NCBI RefSeq assembly: GCF_900606115.1
Contig: NZ_UWPJ01000025.1
Span: 59,376 to 123,375 of the forward strand
Length of the DNA stretch: 64,000 nt
From: Pigmentiphaga humi
GTDB lineage: Bacteria > Pseudomonadota > Gammaproteobacteria > Burkholderiales > Burkholderiaceae_B
Direction: 5' to 3'
The notes under the pieces are model-generated. The model did no database searches and had not been told where the DNA came from. It saw nothing but the letters and a program-made list of their open reading frames with translations. Positions 34,282 to 41,056 of this stretch are shown here, piece after piece. The stretch's first letter is position 1; each line of letters starts with the position of its first letter. Position numbers and translations under genes: made by a program.

Positions 34282-34532
34282 ATGGGTATCACATACGATC
34301 CGCGCAAGAATGAACGCAACATCGCCGAACGCGGCCTGTCGTTCGAACTTGCCATCCAGATGACTGGGCGACGGCACTAGTCGTGGAAGACCTTCGCAAG
34401 GATTACGGCGAGCAGCGCTTTCAAGCTCTGGGCCGAATCGGCGAACGCCTTCACATGCTGGTGTTCACCATCCGAGACGAGACGATCCACGTCATCAACA
34501 CAAGAGAGGTAACCCGATATGAAGCGTCCTAA
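34282..34532 (+). pseudogene. brnT: Frameshifted BrnT-type toxin
   Basis: The first 26 codons (MGITYDPRKNERNIAERGLSFELAIQ) are a normal BrnT N-terminus, then the frame runs into a TAG at 34378. One base on, in the third frame from 34362, the rest of BrnT is intact: DWATALVVEDLRKDYGEQRF, ALGRIGERLHMLVFTIRDETIHVIN, TREVTRYEAS, ending at 34532. A single-base deletion near 34360 explains this. BrnT is a RelE-like ribonuclease of a type II toxin-antitoxin pair. The residual frame overlaps the brnA start by 14 bases, the usual arrangement. Confidence 0.8.
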
Positions 34533-34794
34533 CCCTGAACTGATCGACGCCGAAAACCCGGAATGGAGCGCAGCTGATTTCAAGCGCGCACGCCCGGCGA
34601 GCGAGGTGTTGCCTGAGTCCATCCAGGCCAAGCTGGGAATCCGTCGGCGCGGGCCGCAGAAGACCCCAACCAAGGTGCCCGTTACGATTCGGCTTTCTCC
34701 CGATGTGCTGGAGAAATTCAAGGCACGCGGCACCGGATGGCAATCCCGTGTCGATGATGCCCTGCGAGATTGGCTGAAAACCCACGCCGCGTAA
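34519..34794 (+). CDS. brnA: BrnA-type antitoxin (DUF4415)
   Basis: A 91-residue protein with a charged N-terminus that would wrap the toxin (ENPEWSAADFKRARPASEVLP) and a C-terminal ribbon-helix-helix DNA-binding domain VPVTIRLSPDVLEKFKARGTGWQSRVDDALRDWLKTHA (~53-90), characteristic of BrnA. GAGAGG precedes the ATG. With its toxin broken it is an orphan antitoxin, which could still repress the promoter upstream or protect against related toxins. Confidence 0.88.
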   Translation: MKRPNPELIDAENPEWSAADFKRARPASEVLPESIQAKLGIRRRGPQKTPTKVPVTIRLSPDVLEKFKARGTGWQSRVDDALRDWLKTHAA

Positions 34795-34810
34795 CGGCCG
34801 GGAGAAACGA

Positions 34811-34843
34811 AAAAGCCCGCAGTCAAATGACGGCGGGCCTTCT
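34811..34843. terminator. Hairpin after brnA
   Basis: GCCCGC/GCGGGC stem with a 12-nt loop at 34815-34838, followed by CTTCT on the plus strand and TTTTTCG on the minus strand. It can end the brnTA transcript and, more strongly, any minus-strand transcript. Confidence 0.6.
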
Positions 34844-34881
34844 GGTCGTAGCTCTTGCGAGCCTGATGAAAATCGTACCTT

Positions 34882-35342
34882 TTGGCACGTTACGCACAAG
34901 GGGGCGGAAAATTATGCCACCCGGAGTGCGCCGACCGGGTGCCGAAGCTCAAGGCGTTCGAGGAGCCGGGCGTGCGCGTCCGCTGGGAGCCGCCGGCCGT
35001 TATCACACAGCTCATCCAGGCCATTTCACAAGACTGCCTCAAGGGGGTCGCGCTATTCGTGGTCAGCACCGGCATGCGAGCGGACGAAATCCTCTCCCTC
35101 ACGTGGTCTCAGGTGGATATCGTCCGCCGCACGGCGTGGGTGACCGCAGCGGAGCGAAATCCAAACGGGCGCGAGCCGTGCCGCTCAACGATGACGCGGT
35201 GACAGTCCTGCGCCGGCGGCTGGACAAGCACGATACCCTCGTGTTCACCCGACAAGCCGCGAAGGGCCGGGGGAGGTGGCCAAGATCAGCAAGATCGACG
35301 CGCACGCGGAAAATGTCAAACTTTGGTCAAACGGCATCGTGA
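34882..35342 (+). pseudogene. Degenerate tyrosine recombinase (phage-type integrase) fragment
   Basis: The stretch LIQAISQDCLKGVALFVVSTGMRADEILSLTWSQVDIVRRTAWV (ORF from 34882) is the region around the first catalytic arginine of tyrosine integrases (TGMRADEI). The continuing homology (AKSKRARAVPLNDDAVTVLRRRLDKHDTLVFT) is in a different frame from about 35155, and the C-terminal HxxR...Y part is missing. So it carries at least one frameshift and is truncated. It lies just outside the 3' end of the interrupted host tRNA gene, the normal place for an island integrase. Confidence 0.75.
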
Positions 35343-35399
35343 AAGAAGAAACGCCACCGGACAGGGTGGCGTTAAGTGCTTAATGCATAAGTGATTCTT

Positions 35400-35447
35400 T
35401 GGTGGGCCCCCTGGGAGTCGAACCCAGCACCAACGGATCATGAGTCC
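35400..35447 (-). pseudogene. 3' half of host tRNA(CAU), separated from its 5' half
   Basis: On the minus strand these 48 bases hold the 8-bp GGACTCAT (direct repeat) and then the anticodon 3' stem, variable loop, T arm (CTGGG TTCGACT CCCAG), acceptor strand GGGGCCC, discriminator A and CCA. Joined after GGACTCAT to 37259-37297 it rebuilds a 79-nt tRNA with anticodon CAT and a full acceptor stem. The two halves are 1.8 kb apart. Confidence 0.85.
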
Positions 35448-35473
35448 TCTATTTATAGCCTAGAGAGCCTAGC

Positions 35474-35489
35474 AAAATCAACGACTTAC
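35474..35489 (+). repeat. Left subterminal inverted repeat of the element
   Basis: AAAATCAACGACTTAC, 26 bp inside the left direct repeat; 15 of 16 bases match the reverse complement of 37213-37228. Probable arm-type recombinase site. Confidence 0.65.
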
Positions 35490-35500
35490 AACCTAACCTC

Positions 35501-35580
35501 TTGATTTTATTGAAAACTGTAGTCCTGTTAGGTTCCGTTGGATACCGTTGGGTTCCGCTGAGATGTAGCCTTGTAGCCTT
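35501..35580 (+). repeat. Left-end repeat cluster: iterons and TGTAGCCT pair
   Basis: Contains TTGATTTTATT (35501-35511, repeated at 37221-37231), three tandem 10-bp units GGTTCCGTTG, GATACCGTTG, GGTTCCGCTG (35531-35560) and two TGTAGCCT copies (35564-35571, 35572-35579). The right end also has two TGTAGCCT copies (37175, 37187). Likely protein-binding sites for integration or excision; inferred. Confidence 0.55.
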
Positions 35581-35604
35581 GACTAAGCCACATTTGGGTT
35601 GTGC

Positions 35605-36123
35605 TTAAGCGGCCTCTCCTGCCGCAGAACCTGTTGCAAGATTAGCTCCCCACCGCTGCTTGGCGGCGTTGAAATCGAGAGGACGACGCCACAGGTCCTC
35701 ATACGTCCAATCAACGTTAGGCACTCGCCAAACAATCTCCAGAGGGATGCCGTCAGGGTCTTTGCCATAAACGGACAAGTGCATTGGTTGATCAATCAGA
35801 TCAGTGAGTACATTGGCCTCTTTCAGCCGTTCTCCAATGTGTTCAAGTTCCTCAATGGTTCCCACCTCAAAAGCAACATGGAACACGCCCGGAGAGGCAG
35901 GCTGACCCCAACCAGGACGGGGGAGTGTGGCATTAGGAATGATAGCTATGTCGTGGTGATTGGCTGATGCACCCGCAGCCCGAAAGAAACGCATTTCAGG
36001 CCAATTTCCCTCTGGAGGCAAGGTGGCGACGAGATCAAGACCAAGCACATCACGATAAAACGCCGTTGATGTGTCAAGGTTAGCAACAGAAAGGACAATG
36101 TGATTAACGCGACGGATTGACAT
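35605..36123 (-). CDS. VOC-superfamily (glyoxalase-like) protein
   Basis: A 172-residue protein with two beta-alpha-beta-beta-beta modules of the vicinal oxygen chelate fold: MSIRRVNHIVLSVANLDTSTAFYRDVLGLDLV at the start (metal His8), a second half starting PGVFHVAFEVGTIEELEHIGERLKE (His ~82), and YGKDPDGIPLEIVWRVP (metal Glu ~129). AAGGAA precedes the ATG. VOC proteins include glyoxalases, ring-cleavage dioxygenases and antibiotic-binding or -modifying proteins. It is probably cotranscribed with or controlled by the MarR gene 56 bp upstream, which favours a role with a small aromatic or toxic compound. Confidence 0.88.
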   Translation of the reverse strand: MSIRRVNHIVLSVANLDTSTAFYRDVLGLDLVATLPPEGNWPEMRFFRAAGASANHHDIAIIPNATLPRPGWGQPASPGVFHVAFEVGTIEELEHIGERLKEANVLTDLIDQPMHLSVYGKDPDGIPLEIVWRVPNVDWTYEDLWRRPLDFNAAKQRWGANLATGSAAGEAA

Positions 36124-36179
36124 ATGAGTTCCTTGGTTTGTTGTTTAACAAGGCAGAAAGATCCAAGGCAATCTTGCTT

Positions 36180-36632
36180 TTATCCTTTGCCATGACGTGC
36201 GAGAGAAAGGCGATGCATGATTTCGCCCGCCGCGATCAAAAGATCCCGCTCCTGCTCAGATAGGCATTCATTCATGGCCTCAAACAACCAATCGTCTCGC
36301 TGAGAACGGGTTTTAAACAAAAGCACTCGCCCTGTTTCAGTCAAAGACAGGCGTGTTTTCCTTTTGTCGGCAGGATCAGATTTCTTTTCAATCAAACCAC
36401 GCTCATCTAGCTCCCCCAGAATTTGGGCGAGGTTAGATGAACGCAAGTCCAAATCAAAAGCGATTTGTGTTGGCGTCGCTTGGCCGTCATCTCTTTCTAT
36501 AGCACCCAACACCATGAGGTTGGTCCAACTCTCGCCCTGCAACTTGGCGGACTGCTTGAGACGGCGAGCAACAGCGACAATGCTGTTGCGTATGGATGGG
36601 ACGGCTTGGCGTCGCTTATCGGCATCGTTCAT
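36180..36632 (-). CDS. MarR-family transcriptional regulator
   Basis: The 150-residue protein has the winged helix-turn-helix of MarR proteins: SWTNLMVLGAIERDDGQATPTQIAFDLDLRSSNLAQILGELDERGLIEKKSDPADKRKTRLSLTETG (~35-103, with the DxRxxR-like wing DKRKTRLSLT). It lies on the integrated element upstream of the VOC gene. Two copies of the palindrome ATAGCTAT overlap its own promoter and start codon, pointing to autorepression. MarR proteins usually respond to phenolic compounds; ligand unknown. Confidence 0.9.
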   Translation of the reverse strand: MNDADKRRQAVPSIRNSIVAVARRLKQSAKLQGESWTNLMVLGAIERDDGQATPTQIAFDLDLRSSNLAQILGELDERGLIEKKSDPADKRKTRLSLTETGRVLLFKTRSQRDDWLFEAMNECLSEQERDLLIAAGEIMHRLSLARHGKG

Positions 36633-36682
36633 ATAGCTATCTTAACATAGCTATTTTTTCATAGCAATTTCCGGCTTTTAGC
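36633..36682 (-). promoter_or_regulatory. marR promoter and operator
   Basis: Two copies of the palindrome ATAGCTAT (36633-36640, 36647-36654) are spaced by 6 nt, with a third partial copy ATAGCAAT at 36661-36668. On the minus strand TTGCTA, 17 nt and TAAGAT form a sigma-70 promoter overlapping these sites. The marR ATG follows the -10 box by only six bases, so its mRNA would be leaderless. Confidence 0.65.
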
Positions 36683-36710
36683 GGGAATTTGGCACCATCC
36701 CTGTAGACGC

Positions 36711-36744
36711 AAAAAAAACCGCAGTGTGAATGCACACTGCGGTT
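36711..36744 (-). terminator. Intrinsic terminator of the intron-containing tRNA
   Basis: A perfect 12-bp stem (AACCGCAGTGTG/CACACTGCGGTT, 4-nt loop) followed on the minus strand by eight T, nine bases after the tRNA CCA. A textbook Rho-independent terminator. Confidence 0.9.
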
Positions 36745-36752
36745 CTCATATT

Positions 36753-37082
36753 TGGTGGGCCTCCCGTGAGTCGAACACGGCACCAACGGATTATGCTTAC
36801 CAACTATGGCTTTCGCCACCCTTTTCAGGTTTGTGGTCTGGACTGTCTCTTGTCTTTACGACCTGCCCGTACAGTCTCTACACGTCCTCTCAGTATGAGA
36901 GTTTCGCTCGGGATTGCCACACCACCAAAGCGGCAGAGGTTTCCCCGAATTTGAGCAGTTCTACCAAGGGACAGAGTGAACTTATCCCAAGGCAACCCAA
37001 ATTTGCACCATTCGTATCCTTGCGAACCGTAGAACGATGCAGCTTAAGTCCGCTGCTCTAACCAAGCATGAGCTAGAGGCCC
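36753..37082 (-). tRNA. tRNA(CAU) (elongator Met or Ile2) interrupted by a group I intron
   Basis: Exon 1 is 37047-37082 and exon 2 is 36753-36795; joined they give a 79-nt tRNA ending in encoded CCA. All arms pair: acceptor GGGCCTC/GAGGCCC (7 of 7), D stem GCTC/GAGC, anticodon stem GCGGA/TCCGT with loop CTCATAA, T arm CCGTG TTCGACT CACGG. G1-C72 excludes initiator tRNA. Anticodon CAT could be elongator Met or lysidine-modified Ile2. The intron splits U33 from C34. Compared with the interrupted host tRNA it differs at the D loop, position 37 and compensatory T-stem pairs, so it is a homologous replacement copy rather than a duplicate. Confidence 0.88.
36796..37046 (-). ncRNA. Group I self-splicing intron (IC3-like) in the tRNA anticodon loop
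   Basis: The 251-nt insert begins after a U and ends in G, as group I introns must. The internal guide GGTTCG (37023-37028) pairs with exon CGGACT, placing U.G at the 5' splice site (P1). Core elements match the Azoarcus tRNA(Ile) intron: CAAATTCGGGGAAACCT (36937-36953, Azoarcus CAAATTCGGCGAAACCT), GTGTAGAGACT (36873-36883, identical) and ACAGTCC (36840-36846, Azoarcus ATAGTCC). P7 is a perfect 6-bp pairing of GACTGT (36871-36876) with ACAGTC (36841-36846). There is no endonuclease ORF. Comparison with Azoarcus is from memory. Confidence 0.85.
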
Positions 37083-37101
37083 GAAAATCTAACAACTTAA
37101 A

Positions 37102-37131
37102 ATCTTACTACGTGCCTAAGCCAGTAGACAA
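37102..37131 (-). promoter_or_regulatory. Promoter of the intron-containing tRNA
   Basis: On the minus strand TTGTCT, an 18-nt spacer and TAAGAT precede the tRNA 5' end by about 20 bases. This gives the element's tRNA its own promoter, independent of the host tRNA promoter. Confidence 0.5.
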
Positions 37132-37212
37132 CCTTTGATCCTCTAGGCAAGGAGATCAAACCACATGTTTGAACTGTAGCCTAATCTGTAGCCTAGCGGC
37201 AGACGGAAAAAC

Positions 37213-37231
37213 GTAAGTCATTGATTTTATT
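37213..37231 (-). repeat. Right subterminal inverted repeat of the element
   Basis: GTAAGTCATTGATTTTATT: bases 37213-37228 are the inverted partner of 35474-35489, and TTGATTTTATT is a direct copy of 35501-35511. It lies 30 bp inside the right direct repeat. Confidence 0.65.
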
Positions 37232-37258
37232 AATGTTTTCGGCATCGCACAATGACTT

Positions 37259-37297
37259 ATGAGTCCGCTGCTCTAACCAGGCATGAGCTAGAGGCCC
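37259..37297 (-). pseudogene. 5' half of host tRNA(CAU), separated from its 3' half
   Basis: Minus-strand bases G1 to T36: acceptor GGGCCTC, D arm GCTC/GAGC, anticodon 5' stem GCGGA and loop CTCAT, the last eight being the direct repeat. The remaining half is at 35400-35439. Unless the element is excised this gene cannot give a tRNA. Confidence 0.85.
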
Positions 37298-37368
37298 GAG
37301 GGCGCAATTCTACACCGTCTTGTCCGGGCGCCTCCCGCTGCTGCGCGCTTCCCTTGTCCGGCCTTCGA

Positions 37369-37394
37369 CTCTATACTACCCCCCAGTATTAGAG
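37369..37394 (+). promoter_or_regulatory. FrmR operator upstream of frmR-frmA
   Basis: Inverted repeat CTCTATACT and AGTATTAGAG around ACCCCCC, seven bases before the frmR ATG. The central G/C tract flanked by AT-rich arms (ATAC..CCCCCC..GTAT) is the operator form known for FrmR/RcnR/CsoR repressors. Confidence 0.75.
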
Positions 37395-37400
37395 AGCCCC

Positions 37401-37676
37401 ATGCCCCATACACCGGAAGAGAAAAAACGCGTCCTGACGCGCGTTCGGCGCATCCGCGGACAGTGCGATGCGCTGGAGCGCGCGCTCGAAGCCGGCGCCG
37501 ATTGCGGCCCGGTGCTGCAGCAGATCGCCGCCATACGCGGCGCCGTGAACGGATTGATGTCGGAAGTCCTGGAAGCGCACGTCCGCGAGGAATTCGTCCA
37601 TCCCGCCGAATCGGAAGCCGTACGCCTCGAACAGGTGCAGGAACTGCTGGGCCTGGTCCGCTCGTATCTCAAATAA
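37401..37676 (+). CDS. frmR: Formaldehyde-responsive repressor FrmR
   Basis: A 91-residue all-helical protein of the CsoR/RcnR/FrmR family. Pro2 and Cys35 ([22 protein letters not shown]), the residues crosslinked by formaldehyde in E. coli FrmR, are both present, as is His60 in EAHVREEFV. The start at 37401 is needed to place Pro2 at the N-terminus; the frame is open further upstream into the operator. It precedes frmA by 54 bp and will repress it until formaldehyde appears. Confidence 0.92.
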   Translation: MPHTPEEKKRVLTRVRRIRGQCDALERALEAGADCGPVLQQIAAIRGAVNGLMSEVLEAHVREEFVHPAESEAVRLEQVQELLGLVRSYLK

Positions 37677-38840
<1,164 letters not shown>

Positions 38841-38852
38841 TCGTGGCGGAGA

Positions 38853-38881
38853 GCCGGCACCCGGGCGTATTGGGTGCCGGC
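38853..38881 (+). terminator. Hairpin after frmA
   Basis: A perfect 10-bp stem GCCGGCACCC/GGGTGCCGGC with a 9-nt loop, 12 bases after the frmA stop. Only CGCGTCCTT follows, no full T run. Confidence 0.6.
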
Positions 38882-38986
38882 CGCGTCCTTCCGGGAGCCT
38901 CCCCGGAATTGGCCCTACCTCTGCTCGGCGCTTGCGCGTCACAGGCAGCGGGCCTCCCAATGACTCCCCGGGGGCAGCCGCTGCGC

Positions 38987-39148
38987 TTAAGAAGACAAGG
39001 CGGTGAAGAAGTCGGTACCCGGCTGTACAATATCGAATTCGGTCTGATCACCCACCGAGCCCAGAAGGTGGAGTGCCGGCGGCGCGTAGAGCAAGTTTTT
39101 CGACAGGTCTTGGGATTGAACTGTGGGCACTGGATTGATCTCTGGCAT
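38987..39148 (-). CDS. Orphan lasso-type precursor peptide candidate
   Basis: A 53-residue ORF with GAGAAG four bases before its ATG. The leader contains YAPPALHLLGSVGDQT (residues 21-36), a perfect fit to the lasso-precursor leader motif YxxPxLxxxGxxxxxT, in which Y, P and L bind the recognition element and Thr is the penultimate leader residue. The core would be FDIVQPGTDFFTALSS (38-53), with Asp at position 9 as ring acceptor. It ends in Ser, like the two peptides at 26720 and 26905. No protease, cyclase or recognition-element gene is adjacent; the PqqD-like proteins are 12 kb away. It may be a remnant or may be matured in trans. Confidence 0.6.
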   Translation of the reverse strand: MPEINPVPTVQSQDLSKNLLYAPPALHLLGSVGDQTEFDIVQPGTDFFTALSS

Positions 39149-39451
39149 GGTTCTTCTCAGGGGTGTGGTGACCAGGATTTATAACAGCTGGCGCTCCGAC
39201 GAGCCAGATGCAATTCCCGCTAGCTCACTTTCCCTTCAACGCGTACGCCATCACATAGCCCCCGTGCCCGGGGGCCGGCACGAAAGCGTAGGCGACGGCA
39301 GCGGCCAGAACTCCAGGCCGGCGTCCGCCACCGCCCATGCCACGGAGCCGAGCATCGCCTCCGACAGTCAGCCGAAACCCCAGAATACCCTCCGACGTAG
39401 AGCCCACAGTCCGGGAGGGGGCGTGCGGGCGCGCTCCCCTTTCCGCGACTG
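39149..39451. other. Intergenic stretch upstream of the orphan peptide
   Basis: About 300 bp. A minus-strand frame ending at 39225 (tail PGHGGYVMAYALKGK) runs back into prpD in a different frame; it may be a short gene remnant but I cannot assign it. No promoter, tRNA or repeat seen. Confidence 0.3.
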
Positions 39452-40906
39452 TCAGATCACGTAGAGATCCACGTACTCCTGCACCGGCATCGCCTCCAGC
39501 GCCGTCTGGTCCAGCGACACGTCGAGGATGGCCTGCTGCTGCTTGGCCGGAAAGCGCCGCGCCAGGTTGGTGCGGAACTTGGCCTCCAGCAGCGGGATGC
39601 CCTCTTTGCGGCGGCGCTTGTGGCCGATGGGGTATTCGCAGACCACTTCCTTGAGCTTCTTGCCGTCCTTGAACTCGACGGTCATGGCGTTGGCGATGGA
39701 GCGCTTGTCGGGGTCGTGGTAGTCCTGCGTGAAGGCCGGATCTTCCACGCAGACGATCTTGGCGCGCAGCGCATCGATGCGCGGGTCGCCCGCCACGTGG
39801 TCTTCGTAGTCGTCGGCGGTCAGGCGGCCGAAGAGGATGGGCACGGCGACCATGTACTGGATGCAGTGGTCGCGGTCGGCCGGGTTGTCCAGCGGACCCT
39901 GCTTGTCGATGATGCGTATGCACGCCTCATGGGTGCGGATGGTGATCTTCTCGATGTCGTCCGCGCTGCGGCCCGCCTTCTGCAGCTGACGGTGGATGTC
40001 CATCGCGCACTCGACCGCGGTCTGCGAGTGGAACTCGGCCGGATACGAGATCTTGAACAGCACGTTCTCCATCACGTAGCTGCCGTAAGGGCGCTGGAAC
40101 TTGAAGGGCTGGCCCTTGAACAGCACGTCGTAGAAGCCCCAGGTCTTGGCGGTCAGCACCGAGGGATAGCCCATTTCGCCGGTGCGGGCCATCAGCGCCA
40201 GGCGCACGGCGCGGCTGGTGGCGTCGCCGGCGGCCCAGCTCTTGCGCGAGCCCGTGTTGGGCGCGTGGCGGTAGGTGCGCAGGCTCTGGCCGTCCACCCA
40301 GGCGAGCGACACGGCGTTGATCAGCTCGTCGCGCGTGAGCCCGAGCATCTGCCCGACCACCGCGGTGGACGCCACCTTGACCAGCACCACGTGGTCCAGG
40401 CCGACGCGGTTGAAGGAATTCTCCAGCGCGATGCAGCCCTGGATCTCGTGCGCCTTGATCATCGCGGTCAGCACGTCCTTCATGGAAAGCGGCGGCTTGC
40501 CGGCCGCGACGGCCTGGCGCGACAGCCAATCGGCGGTGGCGAGGATGCCGCCCAGGTTGTCCGAAGGATGGCCCCATTCGGCGGCCAGCCAGGTGTCGTT
40601 GAAGTCCAGCCAGCGGATCATGGCGCCGATGTTGAAGGCGGCCTGCACCGGATCGAGCTGGAACTGCGTGCCCGGCACCTTGGCGCCGTTGGGCACGACG
40701 GTGCCCGGTACGATGGGGCCGAGCAGCTTGGTGCACGCCGGGTACTCGAGCGCCTCCAGGCCGCAGCCCAGGGTGTCGATCAGGCAGTTGCGCGCGGTCT
40801 CGTAGGCGAGCTTGCTGGTGACGCGCTTGTTCAGGACGTAGTCGACGATATCGACCAGGACCTGGTCGGGCTTGGGACGCACGGTAGAGCTGGAAAGATT
40901 GGACAT
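39452..40906 (-). CDS. prpD: 2-methylcitrate dehydratase
   Basis: Third enzyme of propionate catabolism, dehydrating 2-methylcitrate to 2-methyl-cis-aconitate. The 484-residue MmgE/PrpD protein has the conserved [28 protein letters not shown] (~41-68), [33 protein letters not shown] (~95-127), [21 protein letters not shown] and [15 protein letters not shown] blocks. The ATG at 40906 starts the conserved N-terminus; its purine-rich ribosome binding site GGGGGGAG is the end of a dispersed repeat that separates prpD from prpC. Last gene of prpBCD on the minus strand. Confidence 0.95.
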   Translation of the reverse strand: MSNLSSSTVRPKPDQVLVDIVDYVLNKRVTSKLAYETARNCLIDTLGCGLEALEYPACTKLLGPIVPGTVVPNGAKVPGTQFQLDPVQAAFNIGAMIRWLDFNDTWLAAEWGHPSDNLGGILATADWLSRQAVAAGKPPLSMKDVLTAMIKAHEIQGCIALENSFNRVGLDHVVLVKVASTAVVGQMLGLTRDELINAVSLAWVDGQSLRTYRHAPNTGSRKSWAAGDATSRAVRLALMARTGEMGYPSVLTAKTWGFYDVLFKGQPFKFQRPYGSYVMENVLFKISYPAEFHSQTAVECAMDIHRQLQKAGRSADDIEKITIRTHEACIRIIDKQGPLDNPADRDHCIQYMVAVPILFGRLTADDYEDHVAGDPRIDALRAKIVCVEDPAFTQDYHDPDKRSIANAMTVEFKDGKKLKEVVCEYPIGHKRRRKEGIPLLEAKFRTNLARRFPAKQQQAILDVSLDQTALEAMPVQEYVDLYVI

Positions 40907-40911
40907 GAGGC

Positions 40912-40990
40912 TCCCCCCTACGCGCTTCGCGCGCCCCCCAGGGGGCGGCACTGGCGGACCGGCAAAGCCGGATCCGCTGTGCCCTGGGTC
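40912..40990 (-). repeat. Dispersed palindromic repeat, copy 3
   Basis: CTACGCGCTTCGCGCGC, CCCCCCAGGGGG, then GGACCGGCAAAGCCGGATCC and CTGTGCCCTGGG. Lies inside the prp operon between prpC and prpD; its edge supplies the prpD ribosome binding site. Confidence 0.85.
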
Positions 40991-41056
40991 GGCCAGGCTT
41001 GCGCGGTAGGTTTGGTTGAACGAAGGGTTTTGGTTAATTCAGGAACGGGCCGGTCT

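Larger units (their letters stand above)
35440..37266. mobile_element. 1.8-kb integrative element inserted in the anticodon loop of a tRNA(CAU) gene
   Basis: Bounded by the direct repeat ATGAGTCC at 35440-35447 and 37259-37266. The host tRNA halves lie outside the repeats in the right order. Inside: a VOC protein, a MarR regulator, and a complete tRNA(CAU) with a group I intron, all on the minus strand. GC content is clearly lower than in flanking DNA. Subterminal inverted repeats (AAAATCAAyGACTTAC, 35474-35489 and 37213-37228) and paired TGTAGCCT repeats at each end resemble recombinase arm sites. No integrase gene lies inside, so the element is non-autonomous or decayed; the neighbouring integrase fragment is outside the repeats. 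Confidence 0.8.

Noticed and set aside
35400..37297. Reading the outer tRNA halves as a single tRNA with a 1.8-kb intron
   Set aside because: Both halves contain the 8-bp GGACTCAT, so simple removal leaves a duplication unless recombination occurs at the repeat. No group I or II core spans the insert, and the insert carries genes with their own promoters and terminators.
39225..39420. Minus-strand tail PGHGGYVMAYALKGK as a remnant of a PQQ-dependent dehydrogenase
   Set aside because: The similarity is limited to about ten residues, with no further homology upstream in any frame.
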